Source: Ochotona curzoniae (lineage: Eukaryota; Chordata; Mammalia; Lagomorpha; Ochotonidae). Taken from it: a stretch of 64,000 nucleotides of DNA. The notes under the pieces were generated by a model that saw only the letters and a program-made list of their open reading frames with translations, was not told the origin of the DNA and searched no databases. Position 1 is the stretch's first letter. Each line of letters starts with the position of its first letter. This document shows positions 24,095-35,945 of this stretch, piece by piece. Position numbers and translations under genes: made by a program. The stretch lies in NCBI RefSeq assembly GCF_017591425.1, contig NW_024467120.1, positions 6,634,001 to 6,698,000 on the forward strand, in the 5' to 3' direction.

Positions 24095-25071
24095 AGACAT
24101 TTGAAAAACTCTCCCTAATACTACTCCGACATAAAGACAGCCTGATTTTTGGGTGCCCAGAATAACAAATTACCATCAACTCCCTGACCCGGTGGAAGAA
24201 ACACACAGTTCTTATAGGCAAGAGCAGGGCACACTGGAGCAGGGAATGCCGGGTCATGCATTCAGACGAGCAAATCTTGTCTCTTCACTGAGAGACCCTT
24301 CACTCCAAAACGCCAGGTCTTGATGAGATTGTTGAATGTGATCGTGAATGACGTTTTCCACAAACAAGGATGGCATTAGTCAGCCAGATGTCAAAAAAAA
24401 AAAATCATGTAAATAGACCCAAAGGATTTTGTTCTGTTTCTAATCAATGTGGTTTGGACACAGCCATATGTATCAAGTTGACTTTGCCAGACCTTGACTT
24501 CAATGACCCTAAAGATTAGGTACCTAATCCATAAATGCACCTGCTGAATCCTTTCCCACTGAAGAGTATCTTATCTTCCAGGTGTAAAGATAATCTATGT
24601 TTTCTGAATAGAGATACCATTCATGTTCATCTCAAACCCTGCCATAAATCTTCTCCATGGTACTGGGAAAGCCCTCTGCTCCTGTAGTTCAAACAGATCA
24701 CCCACCAAACTGTCCTTCTCCTTGCCAAACAGTGGCATTCTACCAGACCCTCTCCTTCATGGAGGAGTCCCTTTGGGGGCTTATTCCCTCCATAAAAATG
24801 CAGAAGACACAATGAAATCACATAAAATCTCATTAATGACTTAAGCAACTACGACAGTCAACACAGAATATAAATCACCAAGAGAAAGGAAATCCTTAGA
24901 AAGATAGTTCATGTCAGTTACTAACTTAACAACCTAGGAGGTGAAAAAATAATTTCTCCTCACTCTACATAAATAATTATATGCAATCATTCTGTAAATA
25001 AATGCCATCACTCATGCCTCAATAATGTCATTCAAAATCAGTGATGAAATTGGGGAACTTCATAGCTCTTG
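24095..25071. other. unassigned non-coding sequence
   Basis: Nothing recognised; contains a run of 12 A at 24394-24405. Confidence 0.45.
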
Positions 25072-25368
25072 TTTTAAGCTTATTGATTTGAAAGCATAGC
25101 AACAGAGTTTCCATCTGTTGATTCACTCTACAAATGCCTGCAGTAGCCAGGGTTGGGCCAGGCTGCAACCAGGAACCTGGAACTCAAATCAGGTCTCATA
25201 TGGGTATTAGGGACCAAACTACAAGAACCATCACCTGCTCCTGCTGAGGCATAATTAGCAAGAAAGGAGAATCAAAAACGGAGCCAGAACTTAGCTCCAA
25301 GCCCTCTCATGAAGAATGGAAGTGTCTCAAGTAGCATTCCACCACTGTGCCACATGCCCATCCACTAT
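25072..25368 (-). mobile_element. CSINE, old subfamily, minus
   Basis: Complementary order: caaatgcctgcagtagccag, ggaacctggaactcaaatca, ggtctcatatgggtattagg, aaccatcacctgctcctgct, ggagccagaacttagctcca and cattccaccactgtgccaca (head). Diverged but complete. Confidence 0.85.
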
Positions 25369-26348
25369 ATCTCTTTTTTTCCAAATATAAATAATTATAC
25401 ATTTTTACTTTATCAAGAGAGCCTAAGCTATTGATCATTTCAGCATGATTTATGAAAAAAAAATGAAAGACAAAAATATTGTCCTATCTCATGAACTGAT
25501 TAGCCTAGAGCTGACACCTGTCTGTCACGCCTGAGCATCATGAGGGAGACAAGAGACGGGTTTTCGTAAAACATGCGTATTTAAAGCCTGGGTTCTGTCG
25601 AAAGCTCGGCCCATTTCTGGTATATCACAATGTCCTTCTACTTTTGTGTCTGTTTTGTGTGATTACAGTTCTTCTTATTACTTATACGGATATTTATTAT
25701 ACCGCAAAGCCTGTAAAATGCTGTTTATCTGACACTGGACTTACTACGAGGCCCTTGAAAATTATCATTAGCATACTTTAAAAGTAGATTTAACACAGAA
25801 GCAGTAGAAAGTCTCAGAATCTGAAGGAGATGGCTAATATGAGCAAACATTTTGCTTCTTGAACTCTGTTTCCAAGGAAGGTGCACAAACTGACCTTCAG
25901 GCTTTTGAGGTAGAAGGCACAGCCTGCTGGAAATGGTTACTTTCACATGCATCCTGGGGCATCTAGCCTGTGCCGTACCCTTTGTCAGAACCTATTTAAC
26001 CAACATCATTGGCTTAAACAGGTTATAACAATCTTTTCTATAAAATAGGTGTAACAGAGGGCATACCTTTTTCCCTTCCCCATGGAGACTACTAGGGAGA
26101 CAGTTCAGTTCCTTGGTCTTTGGGATGAACCCTCTATGGGAGTCTATACTGGTTTGATTTAAGGCCTTAGAATGATGAAATGGTGATTTTTTTTTAATTC
26201 AAAGTTATTAAGACTTAATTCACTAAAATGTATCCTAAATGATATGGAGCTATTTGTAATCTGATAGATTCTTAGATAAACTATACTTTATCAGCCTAAA
26301 TTTCCCTTCTGATTATGGCAAATAAGACTGTGTATGAATAAGCATTTT
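25369..26348. other. unassigned AT-rich non-coding sequence
   Basis: AT-rich, no repeat family recognised. 25975-26065 has weak MIR-like words (gttataacaatcttttctat aaaataggtg) but not enough for a call. Confidence 0.4.
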
Positions 26349-26364
26349 AAAAATGGCATATTGG

Positions 26365-26688
26365 GGGCCCGGCACGGTGGCGCAGTGGTTAAGGTCCTCG
26401 CCTTGCATGCCCGGGATCCCATATGGGCGCCAGTTCTAATCCCCGCAGCCCCACTTCCCTTCCAGTTCCCTGCCTGTGGCCTGGGAAAGCAGTCGAGGAC
26501 GGCCCAAGGCTTTGGGACCCTTCACCCGCGTGGGAGACCTGGATGAGGCTCCTGGCTTTGGATCGGCATAGCATCGGCCCGTTGCACTCACTTGGGGAGT
26601 GAATCATCGGACAGAAAATCTTCCTCTCTGTCTCTCCTCTCTGTATATCCGCCTTTCCAATAAAAACATAATAAAAATAAATCTTTAA
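26365..26688 (+). mobile_element. CSINE, youngest copy in the window
   Basis: A complete element starting gggcccggcacggtggcgca, with A-box tggcgcagtggttaagg, B-box cagttctaatcc, gtcgaggacggcccaaggct and the tail aataaaaataaatctttaaa. It has kept more CpG sites (ggcacggtggcgcagt, cacccgcgtgg, gatcggcat) than other copies. A perfect 16-bp target-site duplication aaaaatggcatattgg lies at 26349-26364 and 26689-26704. Both facts argue for a recent insertion, possibly polymorphic in the species. Confidence 0.96.
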
Positions 26689-26703
26689 AAAAATGGCATA
26701 TTG

Positions 26704-26852
26704 GAAAGAGCATAGGTTCTACAGCCAGAAAGGCCTAAATTCAAATTGCTGGTCCCAGTAGTCACCATTTAACCTCCCTGGACCTCCGTTTGCTCTCTCA
26801 TAAATTGAAATCCATGGCCCTTTTACACCTTTTCAGTTTCCTATGATGAATG
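26704..26852 (+). mobile_element. MIR element, interrupted upstream by the young CSINE
   Basis: The words gaaagagcataggttctaca, gccagaaaggcctaaattca, aattgctggtcccagtagtc, atttaacctccctggacctc follow MIR (agagcatggactctggagcc / ggttcaaatcc / taacctctctgagcctc) in order. The CSINE landed just before it. Confidence 0.78.
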
Positions 26853-28660
26853 GTACTTGACTGCAGGTGAGTTTTTGAGAACAAAGACAATTCTGATATT
26901 CCTAGCACAGGGCTGGGAAGTAATGTGCATTCAGAGCATCAGCTGATGTGAATTAAACTGATGTTGGGCCATTGGGAGGTGGTGAGTTCATTTTCTCCCA
27001 CTTAAGTGATGATGACAGATTTTCCTGCCAAAGTGGACTCACAGCAAATGAGATTCCAGGCTCCCACCGGTGAATTAGAAGAAAAACGGCCCAGAGAGGC
27101 TTCTCAGGAGGTCCAAAAGTGACTCCAAATCACCATCGCAGAGTAAAGGGTTAGGTTCCTTTATTTGCATAAGCTTTTGCCAACTGCAAATTTAACCGCT
27201 GAAATATATGTGCAAAATAATGGCTCCCTGTATCAAAGGCAAGGCCACTCATCTGCAAGGGACTTTGCAATCACAGCAAGCTACAGATAAATCCACAAGG
27301 CCTTTTGCCCTGACAAGGCCTGAGAATAACTTGAGATTTCAGTTCTAGCACAGGTTTTCCTATTAACCATGTGGGGCCAGGAGGAGGTCACATACTCTCC
27401 TTGTCATTTACCTTTCCCAGGAGGCCCAATGGTGGGCCACCAAAGTAAGGATTATTACTTTATTAAAAATGAGGGAAGTTGAGTTTAGAAGTCATTTATC
27501 CTCCTTGAACAGGGACCTTGGGGAAAGAGCAGGCATTTTAAAATTTTAATTCTCTAAAAAATAACACGTTTATGCTGCTCAAAAGCTATATAAACATACA
27601 CATACATATATGTAATCAAAGATCATATAAGAATTGTGAGCAAGCACTGCAGTGACCATTAGGGGGAATTCAAATAAAAGCCATGATGAAATATCGCACT
27701 CTACTGAAAATACCAAACCAAGTTACTGATGACACCAAGGGCAAGTGAAGATATAAAGCAAATGAGGCTCACATGCACTCACAGTCTCTCCACTGTGTTT
27801 TATAGCAAAGGCTACAGCTCATCTGTTGTTGTTTTTTTCTGCTAAAACATACAGAAGCTTCTCCAAGTCAGGGGACAGATATTTTTCATCACCACCTCTG
27901 AGGAATATTGTAGTCTCTCAGTGTTCAGATGCCTCTCAATGAACAATGGCATTATGTACTGATGAAGCCATAATACATCAAAAACACCACCCATTGAGAA
28001 TACATTCATTGGTTCTGACCCACCACCCGTCATTCCCCAGCCAGCCAGAGCATTGGTGGCTTCCTTCTGTGACCACAGGGCCCACTGCTGCTGTCCAACA
28101 TCACCAGGAAGGACATTCAAATTCAACATTCTACTGAATGTGCATGTCTTTTATACCACTGAAATGCTGAAGTGGCACCTGCATGGGTGAATAGTGGCGT
28201 TATAACCCCTACATCCTGGCGCCATGCCTGGCATGTAGGGACTCAGTGTTAATCCAATTGCAGTGTTGGAATCTGCAGTGAGGGGAGAATTTGAAAACCC
28301 TGTCAGTGGTTGCTAGGACTGACATCTTACAAGCATAACTACAGTCTAGGAACAGTAACCTCCATGTAATGGGACAAAATTGTCACAATATTAATCCATC
28401 AACAAAGTTTCAAAACATCACTTGCCATTTTTATTGCCTCCCCTCGCCAAAATGACAAAACTTTCAGGTGACTGCATAAACCACTAGACAAGCAAAAATT
28501 GCAATGCAAATTTGTCAGTCATGATAGAAACTGTCCTTTTTTTCAAATACAAGATTTTGCTTTCCTATTCTGTTCCTCATTCCTTTGAAATCACAGGCTA
28601 CTATTCTTGACTTGTTTGCAAGGTGAAGTTTGGTTACTTCAATTAGATAGCAGCCTGTAG
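26853..28660. other. unassigned non-coding sequence
   Basis: No repeat family or exon recognised. It is comparatively repeat-poor for this window. Confidence 0.45.
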
Positions 28661-29087
28661 AAGTAAGACAGAAGACCCCAACTGTTACCTTATTACAAAA
28701 ATTATCTCTGAATGGATCAAGAACATAAATCTGCACCAGAGACCATCAAACTAGTACAGGAAACATAGAAAGCACTTTATAAGAGACAGACATTGCTAAG
28801 TCAACCAAACCCAAAATAAATAAATGGAACTACATCAAACTAAGATGCTTTTGTTCAGCAAAGGAAGCAAACAAAAAGTGAAGAAGCACTCAACAGAATG
28901 AGAGAATATTGTTGTACACTACAACTCATAGGGGACTAATAGCCAGGATTTACAAAAAGCTTCAGAAATTCAGTGACAGCAAAATGAACAATCCTGTGAA
29001 GAAATGGGTGAAGGAAATAAGCAGGCATTTCTCAAAAGAACAAATGGTTAATATGAATGAAAAAAGGCTTAGCTATCAGGGAAAATT

Positions 29088-29127
<40 letters not shown>

Positions 29128-29990
29128 ATGTTAACTCCAGTGAGATTGGTTTACATTCAGAACCCTATTAACAACACCTGCTGACATGGATATTGGCAGA
29201 AAGATACTCTTCTCCACTACTGGTGGGTACGTAGGCTAGTAGAGCCACTACGGAAAGCCATATGAATAGTACTAAGACAACTGAATATTGATCTACCATA
29301 TGACCCAGCTATCCCATTCCTGGGAATATATCCAAAGGAAATGAAATCTGCGTATGAGAAAGTGACCCAAAACCTATATTTATAGCACTACAATCCACAA
29401 TAGCAAGGACATGAAAACAACCCAGAGGCCCGTCAAAAGAGGAATGGATGAAGAAACTGTAGTACATCTACTGTATGGAAACTACTCAACCATTAAAAAG
29501 AATTAAATTCTACCATTTGCAACAAAATAGTCTTAACTGGAGAACATTATGCTCATGAAATAAACTAATAAACCAATCCCCCCAAAAAACAAATACCATG
29601 TGTTCTCTCTGATAAGGTAGCCTTAATGCAAAATACAAGATCAATAGGCAAACCTGTGTATACATATCTTCATCTAGAGGTACTGTACAGGGAGACCAGC
29701 ATACCAAGAAGTGAAGACACATTGCAGTATGCATCTCTAATCCTGAATAAAAGATAGATTCCCAACGAAACTCTTACACACATTTTGACAATAGGATGCT
29801 GGACTCTCCACTACTGTCTAGACCAACAATGTCATGATGCACTTAAATAGAAAAATGATGGACTGTGACTGCTGCTGAACGACTATACCGTTGTGATAAT
29901 ACAGGGGAAAACAGTGGGGATGGGGAGGAAGAAGCAGAATCTCTATACATATGGAATCGTGTCATGAAAAAAATTTTTTTTAAATATTCA
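28661..29990 (+). mobile_element. L1, 5' truncated, ORF2 C-terminal region plus 3' UTR
   Basis: ORF2 end sequence is recognised by aacataaatctgcaccagag, tcagtgacagcaaaatgaac, ggcatttctcaaaagaacaa, accatatgacccagctatcc, attcctgggaatatatccaa, aaggaaatgaaatctgcgta, aatgaattccatttgcaac-like words and aaataccatgtgttctctct. The 3' UTR (gtatgcatctctaatcctga, aggatgctggactctccact) runs to an A-rich end at about 29990. Frames are broken throughout, so no protein is made. The microsatellite at 29090-29122 sits inside ORF2. Confidence 0.93.
29090..29122. repeat. (CA)n microsatellite inside L1 ORF2
   Basis: About 16 CA units where other L1 copies have a short aaaccaca-like word before the atgagat/ctccagt segment. 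Confidence 0.95.
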
Positions 29991-30007
29991 AAATAATTTG
30001 TAAAATC

Positions 30008-30297
30008 AGAGGCCAGCATGGTGGTACAGTGGGTAAGCTACCACCTGCAATGATGTGATCCCATATCAAGTAGTAGTTTGAGTTCCACCTGCTGAACCTT
30101 CGATTGAGCTCTCTGCTAATGCACCTGGGTGGTGGCAGAAAGTGGCACAAATTCTTGGGTCCTTGCACCGATGTGAGAGACTCAGATGGAGTTCCAGGCT
30201 CCTGCTTCAGTAACTGAACCAGCAGATGAAAGACCTCTGTATCTCCTTTTCTCTGTCACTCTGCCTTTCAAATCAACAAAATAAACCTCAAAAAGAA
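30008..30297 (+). mobile_element. CSINE, full length
   Basis: Head gaggccagcatggtggtaca gtgg, then taccacctgcaatgatgtga, ctctctgctaatgcacctgg, gttccaggctcctgcttcag, gaaccagcagatgaaagacc and the tail caaatcaacaaaataaacct. It follows directly behind the L1 end. Confidence 0.9.
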
Positions 30298-32253
30298 AAT
30301 TAAATTGCACCATTCGAAAACAGCATGGAACCTGAAAGCTTCCAGTTCAATCTTCATTCTTACTGCTGCTGCTTCAAAGAGACTCTTTTTGAGATGCTTA
30401 ATTTCCTCCTCCATGCAATCTTGGCATTTTGCAAGAACCCAGTGTTTGGAGTTTTCTTGCGGTGGTGGTTGTTGCTGCTGTTGCTGCCATGTTATTAGCT
30501 TTGGCATTGCCAGCACTGGCAGCTGAGAGCCCCTGATTCACAATCCCGTGTTTCGCTTGCCAAGTATAGACACAACCCAAAAGCTGAAAGCTGAGAGCCC
30601 AGAGGAATAAGGGTAAGTCCCTCTGGCATTGTGTGCATTGCTAAGAGGAAATGAGTACCCACCAGGCTGGCGCCTTCCCCTCACCCTATCTCCTGAATGC
30701 AGTTTTTCCAATAATTTAATAACATTCATGGGGATATTAGATTAATTGGATTTTAATTCTGAATGACTGTGAAAGCAGAGAAATGAGTCACCAGCTCATA
30801 CTAATGAGAAGATCTATTAAGGGCTCTTTTCTCACAGACACATACAGCAGGGTTATAAATATTTCATATCCAATTAATTGAATTTTGCCCCCTATATATG
30901 ACACTACCCTGAAACATCAATCAAACAGAAAGAGAAAGAAGAAAGAAATTGAGGAAAAACTCAGCGCCTCTTTGTATCTACATGACCACCGGCCCATTTC
31001 TCGCTCCCAGCCCCAGAAACCTGCCTCCCACCCAGAAAACTCGGCCATTCACATGAGACCTGCTGGGAGAAGCTGGAAGTGTTGACACCAAATGCAGCTG
31101 GTTCCATACGGTGGGGACATTAATGTTAATTAATCAGACAGTGGTCTTATACAGGGCTGTGTGCAGAAGGTTATTCAAGTCCTGATGCAAATAGATTTAT
31201 AGGTGTAATTGCTATGTTGAATGACCCTCAGTAAATAGGCTCATTAAACTGGCCATCAGTCAAAAAGTCTAATTGAAGCCTCACAGGAACCTGCAATCGG
31301 GAACATGCAGCTCGCTCAATAAGCAGAGCTTGCCCTGTCAGTTCTTGTGCTGCACAGGGCAGATAGGGCTGCTGGCCGCCCTTCGGGGGACCCCTGTTTC
31401 TTCCTCCTTCTCTACCTGGAGGCAGAAGCACCCCTACTGCCCAGCTGTACCTTCTCCCTCTTTCATCCCCAGGGCATCCATGGAAATCTGCAAGGGCAGT
31501 AACCACATGCACGGCAAGTAAACAGGAACTCCTGCAAGGCATGAACAGTCACAGCCCCGTTGTCTTGTCAGTAGGATAGTGACCATCTCTAAATCCAAAC
31601 AGCAGTGCACCAACTCCTTGCCAATTTCTGCTCTCCTATTGCTTTTTTTTATTACCCATTCACTTATGCATAGAGAGTAAATAACAAATTATTTTTCTCC
31701 ATAATTTGGCAAAAAAAAAATATTAAAAAGCAAGTTGTAGTTACAACTGGGAACCTCTGAAAGCTTTCTGGGATGAATTACATGCTTTTAACTCTGCTTC
31801 ACTGATGTTCAGCACAGCACTGCTTATAGGAGAAAAAAATACGAACGAAGTAAATAACCATCAAAAGGAGTCTGGAAGTCTAAATTTTGACACTTATAGG
31901 TAATAGAAAACCAAACAAATATTTAAGGGATTTTTATGAAGATCTATATTTGTTCAGCTAAATGTTGTCGAAAATGTATGCTTGTATGATCAAAGCAGCA
32001 GCCCACTGCATGCCTGAATGCAACAGTGAGGCAGAGGGAAAACTCACTGTCTGAGCTGCCTGTCTCTGAGCTGGGCTTCGGTCTTCTTATGCCTCAGACT
32101 CATGCAGACACATTCTAGAACAACCCCGTCAGCTCTTCCAGGACCCTGAACGCAGATCTGGGTGTTTCTCGGTCTCCAGAGTCTCAGAAGCCAATTCTTC
32201 ATTTATAGAAGAGACAGAGATATACGTCCAGTTACAAGTAAAAGTCTATCTCG
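30298..32253. other. repeat-poor non-coding stretch
   Basis: No transposon recognised in almost 2 kb, unusual here. The part 30720-31280 has many TAAT-type motifs and is listed as a candidate regulatory element. Trinucleotide-like (gctgct / ggtggt) patches lie at 30362-30372 and 30461-30486. Confidence 0.45.
30720..31280. promoter_or_regulatory. candidate conserved non-coding element with homeodomain/POU-like sites
   Basis: Repeat-free sequence with attaattgga (30741), the palindrome caattaattg (30871-30880), ttaatgttaattaatcag (31120-31137), an octamer-like atgcaaat (31185-31192) and taattg at 31206 and 31270. Clusters of such sites are typical of developmental enhancers. This is inference from motif density only; such motifs also occur by chance in AT-rich DNA. 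Confidence 0.3.
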
Positions 32254-32264
32254 ATAGAAGCATT

Positions 32265-33025
32265 TTTTTGTTTTACTTCTTTTTATTATTATCATGTTAT
32301 GATACAGTTTCCATAGGTCCTGGGATTTCCCTTATTCCCTCCCCAATTCCCTCCCCCCTCACTAAGTTCCCCTATATCATTAATATAGTACAGTTCTTCA
32401 TACTCAGTCATATGTCCATCATTGCAGACATGGACAATGGCAGAGAGTCCAGCATCTTATTGTCAAGATACAGTAAACAGTTCCATTGGGAGTCCATCTT
32501 TGTCTGGAAGTAGAGATGCATACTGCATTTTAACCTCACATCCAAATATCATAGTCTCCATTACACAGTTACTATATATCCCCTTAAATGAAAAGCCGCA
32601 AAGCAAAATTAACAACAGGAAGGGGAAAAAAAAGAAATTAACAACACCATGAAGTTAAATAACATGCTGTATGATCTATGAGTCATTGAAGAATTTAATC
32701 AGAAGAAAGTGTTTTGAAGAGATGAAACCAACAAAAAAATCTAAATCCATGAGATACAGTTTCCTCTGATCTTTCTTGGTGAAAGATCAACAAATAGGTG
32801 GGTTTGTTTTTCAGTCCAGTCTGCTAATATATGACATTTGATTGATGAGTTTAGGCTGTTTACATTTAGGGTTAATATGAATAGGTGGTAATTTGGTTCT
32901 GTCATTTTAGCAATGGGTTTTTCATTGATTTAGTCTTCTGTCGTTATTTTACTGGGATGTCCTTCGCATTTGGCTTTGGTTTTGGTGAGTGCTATTCCTT
33001 TTCTCTGTCAAGAGAATATCTTTAA
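32265..33025 (-). mobile_element. half-L1 3' segment: ORF2 stub joined to 3' UTR
   Basis: Read on the minus strand: tctcttgacagagaaaagga, then a stub beginning with atgacagaaccaaattacca whose reading (LNVN-S-LNSSI-like words) corresponds to the ORF2 endonuclease start, then cagaggaaactgtatctcat. At that point the sequence leaves ORF2 and runs into 3' UTR (gactcatagatcatacagca, ggaactgtttactgtatctt, gataagggaaatcccagg-type end). The same junction occurs at 44.4 kb, so the deletion predates this insertion. Confidence 0.8.
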
Positions 33026-33029
33026 GAAT

Positions 33030-33530
33030 TTAAGACTGCAGGGGACAACAGTGAACTGCACATGCACTGAGCTTGACGAGAACTCACTGAGCTCATTGCA
33101 TTACACTGGTCCCACATGGAAAATAATACTGACTACAGCATCATATGGGTCAAAATAGGTCTTCTAAACCTCAGACCTAACAGCCAACATGTTCCGGCAA
33201 GATCAGCAACACCAACAACCTCGCTATTTAGGACACCTGGTGTCTCCCTAATCCTCAGAACTGCTCAAACTGGAAGTGGAAGAAAGGTTGTACAGACAAT
33301 AGTGCAGTCGCAGCACAGTATCACAGGAGGTGGAAGAGCAGGGGCTACGGAGACCATGGTGGAAATCTAACACAAGAATCCAGACCTGGAACTCTCTAGA
33401 GGTAATGGCACAAGTGACTGCAAACAAAGAATTGGGTACAAACCAAAATAGGTAAAATTGAACTGTAGACCTATGAGTGACACAGCTGAGAACCTGCCCT
33501 AAGGAAAAAAATCTTCTAACCAGAAGTACA
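33030..33530 (+). mobile_element. half-L1 5' UTR part (inverted segment)
   Basis: Colinear with the complement of 47240-47760: gaactgctcaaactggaagt, ggtgtctccctaatcctcag, aattgaactgtagacctatg and cttctaaccagaagtacaat just before the ORF1 start. It is truncated at its 5' side relative to the 43.7-48.4 kb copy. Confidence 0.85.
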
Positions 33531-34309
33531 ATGACCAAGAGCAAAAGGAGAGACAAAGACACATTGAATGTTACTGAGGACTCCCCTGCAAAGGAGCAAA
33601 AGTCTTTGCCGACCTCAGAGTTAACTGAGGAAGGCATCAAGAAAAATGGGGGATACAGAATTCAAGATGCTTGTTATAAAGCTTATTAACAACAATGAAA
33701 AGCATGTAAAGCAGGCATTCAAGGAATTCAAGGAATATGTCACACTGGAAACAAATCAAATGAAAGCTGATATATCAGAAATGAAGAATACAGTGGAGCA
33801 AATCAAAAGTACAGGGGAAAGCCTCCAAATAGAGTGAATGAGGTAGAAGCAAGCATCTCACAATTAGAAGAAATTTCTTGTCACCAGGGGAAAACCAACA
33901 AAAAGCTGGAAGCAGAGCTGGATCAGGTTAAAACAAAGTATTCAAGAATTGAAAGACACTACTAAAAGGCAAAATAAAAAGTTATGAGAGTCGCAGAAGG
34001 TGCAGGAAGAGAAGCTGGGTTTACAAATGTAGTTAATGAAATAATACGGAGAAATTTCCCTAATCTAGAGAAAGAATTGGGAAACAACATCCAGGAGGGG
34101 CACAGAACTCCCAAAAGTGTCAACCAAAAGCGATCTTCACTACAACACATGATCATCAAGCTCTCTTCAATTGAACATAAGGAAAAGATCCTTAAGTGTG
34201 CACATGAAAAATATCAACTGACATATAAAGAAATGACAATTGAGCTCACAGGAGACCTCTCACAGGAAACTCTACAGGCCACAAGAGAATGGAGCAACAT
34301 ATTCGATTC
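33531..34309 (+). pseudogene. L1 ORF1 pseudogene (5' and middle part)
   Basis: ORF1p is the trimeric RNA-binding chaperone of L1. The start atgaccaagagcaaaagg (33531) gives MTKSKRRDKD followed by an acidic stretch. One extra base near 33640 shifts the frame to MGDTEFKMLV (33646), which leads into a coiled coil (NNNEKHVKQAFKEFKEYV) ending in a stop at about 33837. The RRM/C-terminal part resumes at 33984 with RVAEGAGREAGF, KELGNNIQEGHRTPKSVNQK and HMIIKLSSIEHKEKILKCAH. It is interrupted after REWSNIF by the SRRM1 retrocopy. Several frame breaks show that it is dead. Confidence 0.92.
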
Positions 34310-34517
34310 TTTTTTTTTTTCAATTTAGAAATTTATTATTTAATCCACAAGCTTTATATAGCTTTAGCTAAAAAAAAAAAATCAACAAAACAAACAAAAA
34401 AAGTGAAACCAAGACCCTATTTCCAAGTCCTTCCAGCCTTCCCAACACCAGCACTCTGAGGCTGTATGTACCACATGGAAGAACAAGACAATATGAATGG
34501 AGCCATGGCAATTCACA

Positions 34518-34565
<48 letters not shown>

Positions 34566-35823
34566 AAAGAAAATTTATATAGCTGAAGGATCCTTCCTGG
34601 GACTTGTTAAAAAAAAAAAACAGTCTAGAACAGAATAGAACGAAATTCCAGTGTTCCAAATCAACTTGTTCCACATGGACAGAGACCCACAGAGCCCTGG
34701 CAGAGGACCGGCTTTCCTTGTCTCTCGTTAGAGCTCCAATTCTGATTCACTTCAGCAGAGACTCCACAGGCAACAGGGAAGAAGATTGTGGCATTAAAAC
34801 ACTCATGTACACTTCTGTCTAAACAGTAGTCTTATCTCTGGGTAAGCTCATAAACCCTGAGGTTGGAAGTGTAACTTTAAAATGAGCGCTAAGAGACTCA
34901 AGTGAGAAAAATGAAAAAGAAAGCAATCTCCGTCTCCAAGCACTAGACCCATTAGGGAGTCTCCCGGACCCCGGAGCCTAAAAAGATAAAAAAGACTGCC
35001 TCTCCAAGCCCCCAGTCTGTAAGGAAAGTCTCATCCTGCTCCGCATCTGGATCTCCTGAGCCAGCAGCTCAAAAGCTCATCATCCCCTTCCAGGCTCAGT
35101 AGCCCTCCACCAAATGGTCACCAACAATACCGGTCAAAAAGGCTAAGAGCCCAACACCGAGCCCATCGCCAGCAAGGAATTCAAATCAAGAAGCAGGTGG
35201 AAAGAAAAAGAAGAGCAAAAACAAGAAACACAAGGAGGAGAAGGCTGCGGCCGCAGCTGCAGCCACTACTGTGAGCCTGCCACTGCCACATAGGCGCAAG
35301 AGGAAGCAGAGGCAGCAGCGTTGGAGCCCAACAAGGAGACAGGGAGTGAACCCAAGGCTAACCTTGATGACCTGGAGAAGCACTTCCAGGAGAAGGCCCT
35401 CAGATCCATGCGGAGGCGCAGGTGTCCCCACAGTTTTAGGTGGAATGTTCGTTACGAGGCAAATTTATTTGGCTTGTACGCAATTCAATTTCAAAATTGC
35501 TAAAATGTGTTTGAGCTTTAGACTATAACATTTGTTGTAATAATTGCTAGGTTGAATTTCACCATGTGAAAAAAAAAAAGGGCATGGATTTACATTGCAA
35601 AAGGTGTCCACGGTGTCTTAGTGACGTCTTTTATTGACAGCTGACATAGATTCATTTAGAGTGAAATATTTTAAGCCCAAAAAATTCTCTTTATAAAAAA
35701 AGAGGGTTCAAATACTGTTGGCATTCTTATGGTTCCTGTAATTGCCCCTGGCTTTTCCAAAGGGGTTTTTCTCTCCTTCTTCTTCTTTTTTTTTTTTTTT
35801 AACTTTTCTCATATTCTAGATTC
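34298..35823 (-). pseudogene. SRRM1: SRRM1 processed retrocopy, 5' inverted (twin-primed), with target-site duplication
   Basis: SRRM1 is a serine/arginine-rich splicing co-activator. The plus-strand part 34916-35809 encodes its C-terminal end: RTPEPKKIKK, SPSPQSVRKVSS, SGSPEPAAQK, KKAKSPTPSPS, a Lys-rich run, an Ala run, and NLDDLEKHFQEKALRSMR. A one-base loss before the AQVSPQ-like end then leads to a stop near 35437 and 3' UTR to 35809. The minus-strand part 34915-34310 is the rest of the 3' UTR, ending in AATAAA-type signals (34332) and a poly-A tail (poly-T 34310-34320). Pieces are ordered as twin priming predicts. Direct repeats catattcgattc (34298-34309) and catattctagattc (35810-35823) flank the insert inside L1 ORF1. 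5' truncated; several frameshifts; not functional. Confidence 0.9.
34516..34568. repeat. (GAAA)n tetranucleotide repeat
   Basis: About 12 units of aaag in the 3' UTR part of the SRRM1 retrocopy (TTTC on the transcript strand). Confidence 0.95.
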
Positions 35824-35945
35824 AAAAAGTAAAAAATTGTCAGCCCAGGATAATATACCCAGCTAGACTTGCCTTTGTCTTTGAAAATGAAATACAATTC
35901 TTCCACAGTAAAGTTAAAAGAATATGTCTCTTCCAAACCTGCCCT
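35810..35945 (+). pseudogene. L1 ORF1 pseudogene, C-terminal remainder
   Basis: After the retrocopy the ORF1 sequence resumes: ctagattcaaaaagtaaaaa, gtcagcccaggataatatac, ccagctagacttgcctttgt, ctttgaaaatgaaatacaat. The same words occur complemented at 44.77-44.87 kb. This proves that the 34310-35809 block is an insertion in L1. Confidence 0.88.

Noticed and set aside
26365..26440. tRNA gene
   Set aside because: A- and B-box-like motifs are present but belong to the tRNA-derived head of a CSINE; no cloverleaf with aminoacyl stem is closed.
32254..33025. Independent L1 fragment unrelated to the ORF1 segment that follows
   Set aside because: Its 5' edge and the 3' edge of the ORF1 segment at 35945 are adjacent in the intact copy at 44.7 kb, which fits one twin-primed insertion.
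34310..34915. A separate minus-strand processed pseudogene of an unknown gene
   Set aside because: The shared target-site duplication at 34298 and 35810 encloses both this block and the SRRM1 coding block, so one twin-primed SRRM1 insertion is more economical.
35186..35431. Minus frame with an alanine run
   Set aside because: Antisense shadow of the SRRM1 retrocopy, whose Lys/Ala-rich C-terminus gives the pattern.
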